From contig CAYXGW010000001.1 in the NCBI GenBank assembly GCA_964464595.1, positions 1 to 64,000 on the forward strand: a DNA stretch of 64,000 nt. The letters are read 5' to 3'. A model generated the notes under the pieces. The model did no database searches and was not told the DNA's origin. It worked only from the letters and a program-made list of their open reading frames with translations. A program made the position numbers and the translations under genes. Of this stretch, positions 1 through 8,648 are shown in pieces. This DNA is from JADFJB01 sp964464595 (GTDB lineage: Bacteria; Zhuqueibacterota; JdFR-76; DREG01). Numbering within the stretch: the first letter of the stretch is position 1; every line of letters begins with the position of its first letter.

Positions 1-126
1 TCCATGCACTTAACTAAAAATATTTAATTTGTCTGTTTTCTACGGAAACAGTACGTTATCCACTCTATAACTAATTTTCATTTGACCTATTAAATGGCGT
101 AAAACCTTTTAAGGTTAGGACGAAAT

Positions 127-1434
127 TTAAGTAAATGTTCCAATATTGCCTAGTTTATATAGCTGTTTATAAATTTTATCTAAGTCATGACATACTATTT
201 CGGGTATGTAATGCTTCATATATTTTTTATAACTTTTTTGGCCGAATTGTTTTCTCAGTTTTGGATTTTCAAGCAGGTTTTTCAGTTTTACAACAAATTG
301 ATTAATATCCCCTTTATTAACAAGAAATCCATTTAATCCATCTTCAACTAATTGATTTACACTTCCGACATCGGCTGCAATTATTGGTTTCTTGAACGAC
401 ATAGCTTCGATTATAACACCAGGAAGTCCTTCTGAATATGAGGGTAATAAAAAAATATCAATTGAATCCATGAAATCTTTTAGATGATAAAGGTTAACAA
501 ATCCATTATTGCAATTAACAGTAACACTATCACTTAAATTATTTTTGTGTATTTCATTTTTTATTAACTGTAAATAATTCATATTCTCGCAATAGCCTAA
601 TAGATAAAATTCACATCTATAATTTCTTACTAAATGTTTTGCAATTTGAGGTATTAAATGGATCCCTTTCATTTCTTCGAAGCGAGATAATGTCCCAACA
701 ACTAATGAATTATTAGATTTTTTTTTATATATATATTTATGATTTGAATTGCTTACTCTTTCCTCTGGTTTTTCTATTATCACTCTTAAAATATCTATGG
801 GTTTTCTTATTTTCCAATAAGATGCAAGTCCATTCTTACCGGCCTCTGAAACTGAAACAATTCTATCCACGCTTTCTATTTCTTTCATTAAATTATAATA
901 GTCAGGATTATTTGCCAATAATTTCCCTGACTGACAATTTTCTACATACAAAATTGGAATCTTTTGATTTTTTGCCCAGTCTATTACTATCAATGCGCCA
1001 TTAGCTCCAAAGATATGTAATAAATCAGGTTTTCCTACCTTTTTTATCACTAGATTCGCACGTTTGACAAAGTTACGATTCAGGTATTTATAATCTTTTA
1101 GAAACTTCTTAACGAATCTTTTAATTATGTAATAACAGGCATTAGCGATTTTCTTTTTATAACTTTTCTTCAAAGGGAGGCGATAGATTGAGTTTTTATA
1201 ACTATTTGCTAAACGTGTCGAGAACCATTCCTTCTCCCATAATTCTCCAAAAAATACTTTTACTTTGAGATTTTTCAACTCTTTGAGAAAAATATTGTCA
1301 GGTGAAGGAGGTTGCCATATAAAGACATATGGATCAATCCCCCTCTTTTTCATTTCTTTGACAGTTATATAAAGCTGGTGTTCGGCTCCACCCGCAAATT
1401 TTAGTTCTCCTATAAAATAAAAAATTTTTAGCAT
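127..1434 (-). CDS. GT4-family glycosyltransferase
   Basis: This is a predicted retaining glycosyltransferase of the GT-B fold, adding a sugar from an NDP-sugar to a lipid-linked glycan at the cytoplasmic face. The N-terminal Rossmann domain opens with a hydrophobic strand and the acceptor-side loop AGGAEHQ (residues 14-20). The C-terminal donor domain carries SEGLPG...IIEA, giving the E-x7-E pair at E335 and E343, followed by the DVGS...VEDG segment usual for the family. The length of 435 residues is normal for GT4. It is the most promoter-distal gene of the polysaccharide locus visible here; about 40 bp separate it from the SGNH hydrolase gene. Sugar specificity cannot be read from the sequence. 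The 126 bp to the left edge hold no recognisable feature. Confidence 0.85.
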   Translation of the reverse strand: MLKIFYFIGELKFAGGAEHQLYITVKEMKKRGIDPYVFIWQPPSPDNIFLKELKNLKVKVFFGELWEKEWFSTRLANSYKNSIYRLPLKKSYKKKIANACYYIIKRFVKKFLKDYKYLNRNFVKRANLVIKKVGKPDLLHIFGANGALIVIDWAKNQKIPILYVENCQSGKLLANNPDYYNLMKEIESVDRIVSVSEAGKNGLASYWKIRKPIDILRVIIEKPEERVSNSNHKYIYKKKSNNSLVVGTLSRFEEMKGIHLIPQIAKHLVRNYRCEFYLLGYCENMNYLQLIKNEIHKNNLSDSVTVNCNNGFVNLYHLKDFMDSIDIFLLPSYSEGLPGVIIEAMSFKKPIIAADVGSVNQLVEDGLNGFLVNKGDINQFVVKLKNLLENPKLRKQFGQKSYKKYMKHYIPEIVCHDLDKIYKQLYKLGNIGTFT

Positions 1435-1473
1435 AAAATTTTGTAAACAAATGTTTTATTTATTCTCGTCATT

Positions 1474-2595
1474 TTAAAAGTGTAACTCAAATAATGAATG
1501 AACAAACATCTGATAAAATAACGATGTTGGATGAAGATCATTTAGCAATAACTTTTTATATAATCCTGGTTTTTCATTTAGTTTTTCAAACAGAATATTG
1601 ACAAAATCTATTGTATTTACCTTATTTTGTTTCAAGAGGTTAATAAGATATCGATTAGATTTTTCTTGGTATACTTCTAAACCTTTCCTAGTGGATAAAT
1701 GAACCACAGCAACAATAAAACCTATCGTGTCATTACAAGCCTTATTCATTTGAATAATTAATTTAGATTGAATGTCCCATCCTGAAAAAAATGTCGAATC
1801 AAGATTGAAGGACGCATTTCGATTTATAGAATCCTTAGTTGTTGGTATCTTTTCGATCTTACCCTCTTTGACTAATTTGCGAACAACATAATATAAAGCA
1901 GAATATTTTCTTAAATAAAGTTTTATTTTATCCTTTAATGGTGCATCTGCTGGTATAACTAAAGGTTTACCATACATAATACGAGCATCATCTATTAATG
2001 CCCATTCTTCACCTAGCAGTGCTGCCTGATATTTAATCTCTCGTGTAACATCTGACGTTAATATCATATAAATCACTACATCTGGATCTAAATTCAATCC
2101 TTCTTTAAGAAGATAATTCAAATTCCCTCTGGCATCTCTTCCTGGTCTCCCTCCATTTATTACATTTATGGGTTTACCCATTTTTTTTTGAAGTCTATAT
2201 TCCAAAATATCGGGCCATGTTTCACCTCGTTTAACTCCCCAACCAAAGGTATAAGAATCACCTAAGCAAAGAACACGATATTCTTCAGCAGGTTTTTTTA
2301 TAGAATATTCATCATTTCGCTGGCCCAGATGATTGGTTTTTAATTGCGGCATCTTTATTGTGCCACCTTTATGACCCTCATAATCCTGTTCAGGTAAATT
2401 AAGATTTGCTTTTATTCCCATTGCATTTTCCCTTGTTTCAATAGGATAACTTGTAGGTTTAAATGGTGGGAAGTAATTGAGCAATCTAAGTGCAACTTCG
2501 AAAAAAATTAAAGAAAGAAGAGCATAAAATAACATTATGTTAATAATTTTTATTATAGTCCGCATTTCCAATTTCATTTTCATTAAATTTAGCAA
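1474..2595 (-). CDS. Membrane-anchored SGNH/GDSL hydrolase-like protein
   Basis: This is a predicted SGNH-fold esterase or O-acyl-modifying enzyme. An N-terminal hydrophobic helix (about residues 13-37) would anchor it with the catalytic domain outside the cytoplasm. The block I motif GDS lies at residues 112-114, with S114 the predicted nucleophile. The C-terminal D-x-H pair is in NDLHPT, D353 and H355. The GxND block is not conserved (ILTSDV lies in its place), so the oxyanion hole may be atypical. Location between glycosyltransferases suggests removal or transfer of acyl groups on the exported glycan; that role is an inference. Several start codons (M1, M5, M7, M11) are possible, all just ahead of the anchor helix. 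Confidence 0.7.
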   Translation of the reverse strand: MLNLMKMKLEMRTIIKIINIMLFYALLSLIFFEVALRLLNYFPPFKPTSYPIETRENAMGIKANLNLPEQDYEGHKGGTIKMPQLKTNHLGQRNDEYSIKKPAEEYRVLCLGDSYTFGWGVKRGETWPDILEYRLQKKMGKPINVINGGRPGRDARGNLNYLLKEGLNLDPDVVIYMILTSDVTREIKYQAALLGEEWALIDDARIMYGKPLVIPADAPLKDKIKLYLRKYSALYYVVRKLVKEGKIEKIPTTKDSINRNASFNLDSTFFSGWDIQSKLIIQMNKACNDTIGFIVAVVHLSTRKGLEVYQEKSNRYLINLLKQNKVNTIDFVNILFEKLNEKPGLYKKLLLNDLHPTSLFYQMFVHSLFELHF

Positions 2596-2673
2596 TTAAT
2601 ATTTTATTTATAATTAACTTGAATAATTAATGAATTATGCTTTTAAGTTTAAAACCTCAACTTTGTCATAACT

Positions 2674-3615
2674 TTAATTAATTAACTTGGCTTTAGACGA
2701 AATTAACCGGCACAGAAACCCGTATATAGGATACAAATATTGAACACCTTTTTTACCTATAAATGCAGCTGCCAAATCCCATCTATCATTATGACGAAGA
2801 ACATTAGGTGAGTAGCGTAAGACCTGGATCAGATGTTGGCGTTCTTTAGATTTATTGCTTTGTCCATGTGCTGTCTTTGCTAACCGGAGATGTAACTTCG
2901 CGTGCATTGTTTTGCTCATCCAGTGTAAATTTGGCAAATTTCGTTCTATTGCTTGGTTGGTCAGGTAGAGAATGCGTTCTTTATATGACTCTGTTAATGA
3001 GTTTTGATGGCTTCGATAAATATATAAATCTTTATGTAGAGGTTGGAATTTAAAACAAGCTGAGGCTCGAAGCCAAAAATCATAATCCTCAACTAGATTC
3101 AGATCTTCTGCGTATCCGATAAGTTTTTCTTGAACAGTATTGCGATACAGAAAACAAGCGCCTATGCAGTTACCATTCCACAATGTTTCAGGTTTCTCTA
3201 CGCTAACAAGCTTTTCCTGGCGATTCTTCTCAAAAATCATTGTGTAATCCGAATAGACAATATCTACCTTTTGGTGAGTTTCCAAGAATGCAACCATTTC
3301 TGTTATTGCTTGTGGACGATAACAGTTATCGTCAGAAGTCCATGTCAGATAACTACCATTAGCCAATGAAAATCCAGAATTTAATGCAGAGGGCAGTTTA
3401 CTATTTTTTTTATGGCGTATTGATCGAACTCTATCATCAGTTTTCAAATATCGATTAATTATCTTAGAGGTTTCATCCGTTGAAGCATCATCAACAATAA
3501 TAAGTTCAAAGTTATAATAACTTTGTTCAAGACAACTTTTAATTGCTTGCTCCAGGTATTCTGAGCCATTGTATGTCGGAAGTATAATTGAAATTAAAGG
3601 TTCGCGTATCATCAA
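2674..3615 (-). CDS. GT2-family glycosyltransferase
   Basis: This is a GT-A fold inverting glycosyltransferase. The start (PLISIILPTYNGSEYLEQAI) is the classic GT2 nucleotide-binding strand. It is followed by the VDDASTD motif (about residues 41-47) and a DxD-like metal site in TSDDN (D95, D96). Acidic ED in the VEDYDFWLR segment near residue 180 is the usual catalytic-base region. The length of 313 residues is typical. The start ATG overlaps the stop of the upstream wecB-like gene by 4 bp (3612-3615), so the two are translationally coupled. The family supports transfer of a hexose or hexosamine during repeat-unit assembly; substrates are unknown. Confidence 0.88.
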   Translation of the reverse strand: MMIREPLISIILPTYNGSEYLEQAIKSCLEQSYYNFELIIVDDASTDETSKIINRYLKTDDRVRSIRHKKNSKLPSALNSGFSLANGSYLTWTSDDNCYRPQAITEMVAFLETHQKVDIVYSDYTMIFEKNRQEKLVSVEKPETLWNGNCIGACFLYRNTVQEKLIGYAEDLNLVEDYDFWLRASACFKFQPLHKDLYIYRSHQNSLTESYKERILYLTNQAIERNLPNLHWMSKTMHAKLHLRLAKTAHGQSNKSKERQHLIQVLRYSPNVLRHNDRWDLAAAFIGKKGVQYLYPIYGFLCRLISSKAKLIN

Positions 3616-4730
3616 GTTGCATGTTCTAATAGAATAGAGACGATCCTTTTAGCGGCCTGACCATCTCCGTAGGGATTTACTTTTTTCGTCATGGCATCGT
3701 ACTCAATTGGATATCTCAAGAGTCTTTTGGCCTCCGCAGTAATTCGGTCACGCCGAGTACCTACCAATCGGGCAGTTCCCGCCTCAATTCCTTCTGGTCG
3801 TTCCGTTACATCACGCATTACCAAAACCGGCACCTCCAGGCTGGGTGCCTCCTCTTGAAGTCCTCCGGAATCCGTCAAAATCAATATTGACCGGCTCATT
3901 AAATTAACAAATGATTGATAATCCAGAGGTTTAATTAAACTAATGTTTGGTATATTCGAAAGAATTTTAAAAACAGGTTTACGAATATTGGGATTCAAAT
4001 GAACTGGATAGACAAAATGTACTCCATCGGATTCAAACTCCATTGCAAGTTCTCGGATGGCCATACATATTTCTTGAATAGGGTCACCAAAACTTTCACG
4101 ACGATGCGCTGTTATTAATACTATCCGTTTATCATGAGGAAGGTTTGCGAATTGACCGGAAGACCCATTAAAAGGGTAGTCCAAAATAGTCAACAAAGCG
4201 TCAATTACAGTATTTCCAGTAACAAATATTTTATCATCAAATATCCCTTCTGCTATTAAATTTTTTTTATTAAGATCTGTCGGTGCAAATAGAAGATTTG
4301 CCGTACTATCTGCAAATTTCCGATTTACTTCTTCCGGAAATGGTTTATATATATCGCCACTACGTAAACCAGCTTCCACATGTCCAAATCTAACATTATG
4401 ATAGTAGGCAACTAAAGCAGTAACTAAGACAGTAGTTGTGTCACCTTGGGCAAGGATCCAATCTGGTTTTATTTTTGTAACAATATTATCAAGCTCAGTT
4501 AATAAACTGGCGGTCAAATTGGATAATGTTTGATTATTCTGCATAATATTCAGATCGTAATCTGGCTGAATATCAAACATATTCAGAATCTGATCTAACA
4601 TTTGACGATGTTGAGCGGTGGCGCAGACCAATGAGTTGACTCGATTTGGATGCTTTTTTAATTCCTTGATTACTGGCGCCATCTTAACGGCTTCCGGGCG
4701 CGTACCGACGACATTTAAAACAGTTAACAT
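3612..4730 (-). CDS. wecB: UDP-GlcNAc 2-epimerase, non-hydrolysing (WecB-like)
   Basis: Enzymes of this family interconvert UDP-GlcNAc and UDP-ManNAc. The N-terminal GTRPEAVKMAPVI signature, the QGDTTT and EAGLRS motifs and the C-terminal TDSGGLQEE...TERPEG block are all present, and length matches the family (about 370-380 residues). The longest frame begins at a TTG at 4748, inside the upstream gene. The ATG at 4730, 4 nt after the upstream TGA, gives the standard N-terminus (MLTVLNVVGTRPE) and is preferred. A second paralogue lies at 18.1-19.2 kb, so the locus may make two different 2-epimerised amino sugars or carry a redundant copy. Confidence in family is high; exact substrate is inferred. 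Confidence 0.9.
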   Translation of the reverse strand: MLTVLNVVGTRPEAVKMAPVIKELKKHPNRVNSLVCATAQHRQMLDQILNMFDIQPDYDLNIMQNNQTLSNLTASLLTELDNIVTKIKPDWILAQGDTTTVLVTALVAYYHNVRFGHVEAGLRSGDIYKPFPEEVNRKFADSTANLLFAPTDLNKKNLIAEGIFDDKIFVTGNTVIDALLTILDYPFNGSSGQFANLPHDKRIVLITAHRRESFGDPIQEICMAIRELAMEFESDGVHFVYPVHLNPNIRKPVFKILSNIPNISLIKPLDYQSFVNLMSRSILILTDSGGLQEEAPSLEVPVLVMRDVTERPEGIEAGTARLVGTRRDRITAEAKRLLRYPIEYDAMTKKVNPYGDGQAAKRIVSILLEHAT

Positions 4731-4734
4731 CCTA

Positions 4735-7008
4735 TCAACTTGAGCCAATTGTTACCAACAAATAGCCCTGATTGCATTCTTGCAGCTCTTTTATTGGCAT
4801 ACCTCTTATCCAATTGGCCAATGACTTGCGCAGTGGATGATCGACAGGTAAGAATGAGAGTGCATGATTCACTCCTACGGAATACTCTGATACAATCTGT
4901 AGTCCAACCGCTTCGAAATCATCCCGCAACGACAGGATAGGTATCTCCAATCCATAAGGCCATGTCCCACGCTCTTCTTGATACGCCTTACCTGCCCGAT
5001 AGGCAACGCACGAGGCATTTGGAACCAGGGTTATTACTTCACCTCTGGTAATCCGCCTCCATTCACGGAGCATGTCCCGTCTTTCCTCTGTATTAAAATG
5101 TTCCAGAAGGCCAGAACTCCAGGTACAATTAAATTCGTCGTCAGCAAAGAGAAGTGGCTGTGTGGCGTCTGCCTGAAAAATTTCAACAGTAACCCCCAGG
5201 TCTGCAGCACATCGTTGGATAAATTCCAGACTTTTTGCACTGGAATCCAGAGCAGTGACTTCACAGCCAGCTTGAGCAAGGTGTAGCGAAATCTCGCCAG
5301 TCCCACTGCCAATTTCTAGGACTCTTTCGCCGGGGGAAGTTGCAAGTAGAATAACCTGGCCCCATTCTGAGATATGATTATGTTGCACCCGTTTCACAAC
5401 AGTTTGCTGACTTGCAGGGGAAATCAGTACCTCGTTCCATTGAGAACCCGTCAACCGAGATCGTTTCTGGCCGTGCCATACAGCCATCATGCCATCCGCT
5501 GATAGTTTACCGTCATAACCTACTGGTTCGGCGGTCACATTGTCGCAGCCTTTGTTAAGTAATTCCGATAAAGTTTTTATCTCTGGCCACCGTTCCCAAG
5601 GGGGACAGTCCATCCGGCCCCAATGAGACTGTTGCTTGTCAATAATAATCACCCATCCTCCAGGCCGTGCCACCCGAATCATCTCCGCCACTACTGCTGC
5701 CGGATTGGCTGAGTGCTCAATTGCCTCTACTGAGAAAACCACATCAAAACTGTCATCAGGACTGGGAATAGATTCTAGCGAACCAAGAATTGTTCGAATG
5801 TCTTCCGGAACGTGTGCAAGCAAAGCTGGAGTGAAGACTACACCTGTGCATTTGGTAGCAGGATATACCTCATTTACAACTTGCAAAAAACATCCCTTAC
5901 CACAACCAATTTCCAATACCCGATCATTTGGATTGACTATTGAGAGAATTGCCTGCGCCCGACCGTCATCCTTTGATACCGCCGATGGGAAGATATGAGC
6001 ATTCCGATCAAAAAACGACATCACCCGCAGCAAGTGAGCGTCCAGGTAAAATTTGACTGCCCATGATAATTCGTCATCCGGGAAATAGGATGCCCCCGGC
6101 CCGTAGCTTCCAAAGAATCCGCCAGAAGGTTGCTGATGCTCTTCCAACCAAGCCAGAGCCTTATCGGCAGGCTCCCACTGTCCTATTTTATACCAACAAA
6201 TGGCTAGTTGTGCGAGACCAGGAGAACATACCCACTTTTCATCACTTTTCCCACGTACTGATCCGTTTACCTGCTGCTCGTGTAATGTGTCTAAAACCTT
6301 GATCGCCACATCGGTACGGTCAAGATCAATTAATGCTTCCAACTCATAACCTAAAAAATGAGTCAATTCGTCGATCTGCAAAGCACCTTCATGTTCACAA
6401 TAGTATTCCAGGCAACATTCAGCAGCTACCTTATACTCTGACTTTTCTAGTACTTCTGCCGCTTGAAGTAATGGTGGGAGTATGTATAAATGTACGCTTT
6501 CCGGAATAGAACCTGAATATCTTACACCAAACCCACCTTTACCGCCCTCAACCATCTGCTGGCACAGGTAGTCCGCAGAGCGGCGGGCTGCAGCTATAGA
6601 ACCAGGCACAAGTTTGGCTCCAGCTAGCAAACCTCGGAGAACCTGCCCAGTGTCAAATACATGCGGAACACCTTCCGGGCTTGTGTAGGAACCATCTGAC
6701 CTTTGAATGCATATCAACCAACGGATAAGCCTGGTCGCCAGTACCTTTTCACCATATTGTAGAAGTGTAGGTATGATATAACCACTCACCTCTGGATACG
6801 CATCGGGGTGCCCGGAATGAACGCGAATGCCGCCGTTAGGGCTCTCGTTGACACGTATCCACTCGAGAGCACGTGCCGGAGGCGTGTAATCAATAACTTT
6901 CCGCGACACCTGCGATGCGGGCGGAAGTGAAGGTGCCTTCAGCAACAGGCGAAATCCTTGTTGTGCCAAATCTCTTGCTTGTCGTATCAAATTGGTGCTA
7001 TCTAGCAT
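4735..7008 (-). CDS. Toroid (prenyltransferase/cyclase-like) plus two SAM-methyltransferase domains
   Basis: This is a 757-residue multidomain protein. Residues about 45-335 form helical repeats of the alpha/alpha-toroid type seen in prenyltransferase/squalene-cyclase-like proteins (repeated GG-G-x-Y, QxSDGSY and GGFFGSY segments). Two class I SAM-dependent methyltransferase domains follow. The first has motif I VLEIGCGKG near residue 363. The second has VLEIGSGTG near residue 562, with an acidic post-I residue in TALDSS. No DxDD cyclase motif was seen, so the toroid may bind rather than cyclise a lipid or glycan. Base composition is clearly richer in G+C than the flanking genes, suggesting transfer. 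It sits in a run of methyltransferases, so glycan or lipid-carrier methylation is plausible but unproven. Confidence 0.75.
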   Translation of the reverse strand: MLDSTNLIRQARDLAQQGFRLLLKAPSLPPASQVSRKVIDYTPPARALEWIRVNESPNGGIRVHSGHPDAYPEVSGYIIPTLLQYGEKVLATRLIRWLICIQRSDGSYTSPEGVPHVFDTGQVLRGLLAGAKLVPGSIAAARRSADYLCQQMVEGGKGGFGVRYSGSIPESVHLYILPPLLQAAEVLEKSEYKVAAECCLEYYCEHEGALQIDELTHFLGYELEALIDLDRTDVAIKVLDTLHEQQVNGSVRGKSDEKWVCSPGLAQLAICWYKIGQWEPADKALAWLEEHQQPSGGFFGSYGPGASYFPDDELSWAVKFYLDAHLLRVMSFFDRNAHIFPSAVSKDDGRAQAILSIVNPNDRVLEIGCGKGCFLQVVNEVYPATKCTGVVFTPALLAHVPEDIRTILGSLESIPSPDDSFDVVFSVEAIEHSANPAAVVAEMIRVARPGGWVIIIDKQQSHWGRMDCPPWERWPEIKTLSELLNKGCDNVTAEPVGYDGKLSADGMMAVWHGQKRSRLTGSQWNEVLISPASQQTVVKRVQHNHISEWGQVILLATSPGERVLEIGSGTGEISLHLAQAGCEVTALDSSAKSLEFIQRCAADLGVTVEIFQADATQPLLFADDEFNCTWSSGLLEHFNTEERRDMLREWRRITRGEVITLVPNASCVAYRAGKAYQEERGTWPYGLEIPILSLRDDFEAVGLQIVSEYSVGVNHALSFLPVDHPLRKSLANWIRGMPIKELQECNQGYLLVTIGSS

Positions 7009-7025
7009 ATGGTTTTTACGCCTTA

Positions 7026-7409
7026 CTAACGATTACTATCACTATTGAAGTATCCCCATGCAACCTGAGAATAACCAGACAAATAATCAATTTCGCTTGG
7101 ATTACCATAGAACTTATTCAAGTGTTTTTTAAACCCTCTTTTCGAAAAACCCAGGACATGATAAGGGTCGTCCATCCAACCGGTGGGAACAGATACTACG
7201 AATCTTGTATTTGAATCAATATATGGGCGAAGAGAATTCAGGAAGCTTAATTCATCATCTCGATAGAGATGTTCTATTACTTCGCACACCACCACCATAT
7301 CAAAAGCGTATTGTACATCCAGGCGGAGGTATTCTAGCTTCATTTTCAGAGAAGTAACTTTTGGTAAGTTATACTTTGTTAATTCATCAATGTCCGTACC
7401 GAAAATCAT
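7026..7409 (-). CDS. Truncated class I SAM methyltransferase (C-terminal part only)
   Basis: The 127-residue product begins at the post-I region of a Rossmann methyltransferase. FGTDID resembles the acidic ribose-binding strand end, DMVVVCEVIEHL is motif II/post-II, and RFVVSVPTGW matches motif III. The glycine-rich motif I and the preceding strand, normally about 40-60 residues upstream, are missing. Upstream in the same frame only glycosyltransferase-coding DNA is found. The start overlaps the 3' end of the GT4 gene by 23 bp. This looks like the remainder of a methyltransferase cut by recombination and is probably unable to bind SAM alone. A split protein complemented by another methyltransferase in the run is a less likely alternative. 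Confidence 0.55.
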   Translation of the reverse strand: MIFGTDIDELTKYNLPKVTSLKMKLEYLRLDVQYAFDMVVVCEVIEHLYRDDELSFLNSLRPYIDSNTRFVVSVPTGWMDDPYHVLGFSKRGFKKHLNKFYGNPSEIDYLSGYSQVAWGYFNSDSNR

Positions 7410-8163
7410 CCAAGACCTTGATGTACAAATCCGCTTCCTCTTTGGATATCACGTAGTAGTCCCACTTTTGCAGTGCCAATGCTCTACATTCCGCTCGCAT
7501 AAGCAGTCCTTTTCGAGGGTCATTCAGCCTTTTCTTCACACTCAAGATACCGGCTGCGATTGAGTCTGGATCAGACGGATCAACCAATGCTCCTACATCG
7601 CAGGTAATGATTTCATTCGCTGGTGGTTGGCTACTAGCGACACACGGTTTGCCACAGGCTAGTGCTTCAATGAGGGGAATCTGGAATCCCTCAAAGAAAG
7701 ACGACCCAACATACATATCAACGCTTTGGAACACGACAGGTAGTTTTCTATTAGGCACATTTCCGCGATAGCGCCATTCTGATGGCTGCAGAACAGCAGT
7801 GGCCTCTTTCAAGTAAGAATTCATGCCCCAACCACCACATACATCCAGCCTGACCTTCCATCCTTGCCTTTTCAGGAGAACAAGCGCCTCTGCTATCCCA
7901 TGGATATTTTTCTGTTCCTCAAGACGGCCAATGAATAGCGTCTTGATCATGTGAGGGTCATCGTTTGTTTGTGGCAGTGGGCGAAATCTCTGTGTGGATA
8001 CACGGTTACCCAGAATTACGATTTTTTTTGGCTCCACTCCAACTGCTTCACATGCTTCTTTCAGGATGTCGGACATGCAGATAATACGATCAGCCAGGTT
8101 TAGTTCTGCCGTTATGCTGTCAACGCTTATCAGCTTCTCGATGAGTTCTTGTTTAGATAACAT
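7387..8163 (-). CDS. GT4 glycosyltransferase, C-terminal (donor-binding) half
   Basis: The 258-residue product starts in the linker of a GT-B enzyme. The segment LADRIICMSDILKEA is the usual start of the second Rossmann half. It is followed by LFIGRLEEQKNI and by FEGFQIPLIEALACGKP with the E-x7-E pair at E158 and E166. The N-terminal acceptor half is encoded by the adjacent upstream frame, which ends at TGA sharing one base with this ATG (TGATG). The sum of the two products (about 419 residues) equals a normal GT4 enzyme. A one-base change at 8163 would fuse them, so this is either a recent frameshift, a sequencing or assembly error, or a coupled two-subunit enzyme. Confidence 0.7.
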   Translation of the reverse strand: MLSKQELIEKLISVDSITAELNLADRIICMSDILKEACEAVGVEPKKIVILGNRVSTQRFRPLPQTNDDPHMIKTLFIGRLEEQKNIHGIAEALVLLKRQGWKVRLDVCGGWGMNSYLKEATAVLQPSEWRYRGNVPNRKLPVVFQSVDMYVGSSFFEGFQIPLIEALACGKPCVASSQPPANEIITCDVGALVDPSDPDSIAAGILSVKKRLNDPRKGLLMRAECRALALQKWDYYVISKEEADLYIKVLDDFRYGH

Positions 8164-8648
8164 CAGTGAACACTCACAATCACAGGAACATTCAGCATGC
8201 GTGCCGCCTCACTAGCTATTAGACCATTAAGTGGGTCGTAAGCACGAAGGATGCTGATGTGGTATTCTTCGCAAACTCGAATGACATCAAGGGCATTTGT
8301 AAAGTAGTGGATATAAAGTGGATACCCCCAATCTACACGGCTTATGCGCGTTGGAGTTGTTTGAAAATAATGTACTTCGTCAAAGATTAGTAGAGGATTG
8401 TAATACGGAGCAAGCCAATCATACCCAAGCAGCACATAGTTCAGCACAGGGTAGCCACCAACTACTCCCAGACGCAGGATTGACTTCCCTACCTCTGGCT
8501 TTAATCTATCCTTTCGCAGATTACACACTTCATTGGCATATCTGCGAGACTCTAAAACGTCCCGCCATATCCGAAACGGGTTACTGATTTTTTTCTGCAA
8601 CCAGCTTAGAAGTCCCCGCAAGAAACCGAGAGTACGTATAACGTTCAA
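8163..8648 (-). CDS. GT4 glycosyltransferase, N-terminal half (split gene)
   Basis: The 161-residue product carries the N-terminal half of a GT-B fold. It has LRLGVVGGYPV near residue 58 as first strand and ends with IASEAARMLNVPVIVSVH, the strand that in intact GT4 proteins leads into the interdomain linker. Translation stops exactly there and the C-terminal half follows at once in another frame. The start is a TTG whose last bases overlap the stop of the upstream methyltransferase gene (TTGA, 8645-8648). It is part of the tightly overlapping minus-strand operon. Alone it would lack the donor site, so function depends on pairing with the next frame or on a frameshift. Confidence 0.65.
   Translation of the reverse strand: MNVIRTLGFLRGLLSWLQKKISNPFRIWRDVLESRRYANEVCNLRKDRLKPEVGKSILRLGVVGGYPVLNYVLLGYDWLAPYYNPLLIFDEVHYFQTTPTRISRVDWGYPLYIHYFTNALDVIRVCEEYHISILRAYDPLNGLIASEAARMLNVPVIVSVH

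Noticed and set aside
5034..5312. 92-codon minus-strand ORF inside the toroid-methyltransferase gene
   Set aside because: Alternate frame of a G+C-rich gene whose main frame carries all methyltransferase motifs.
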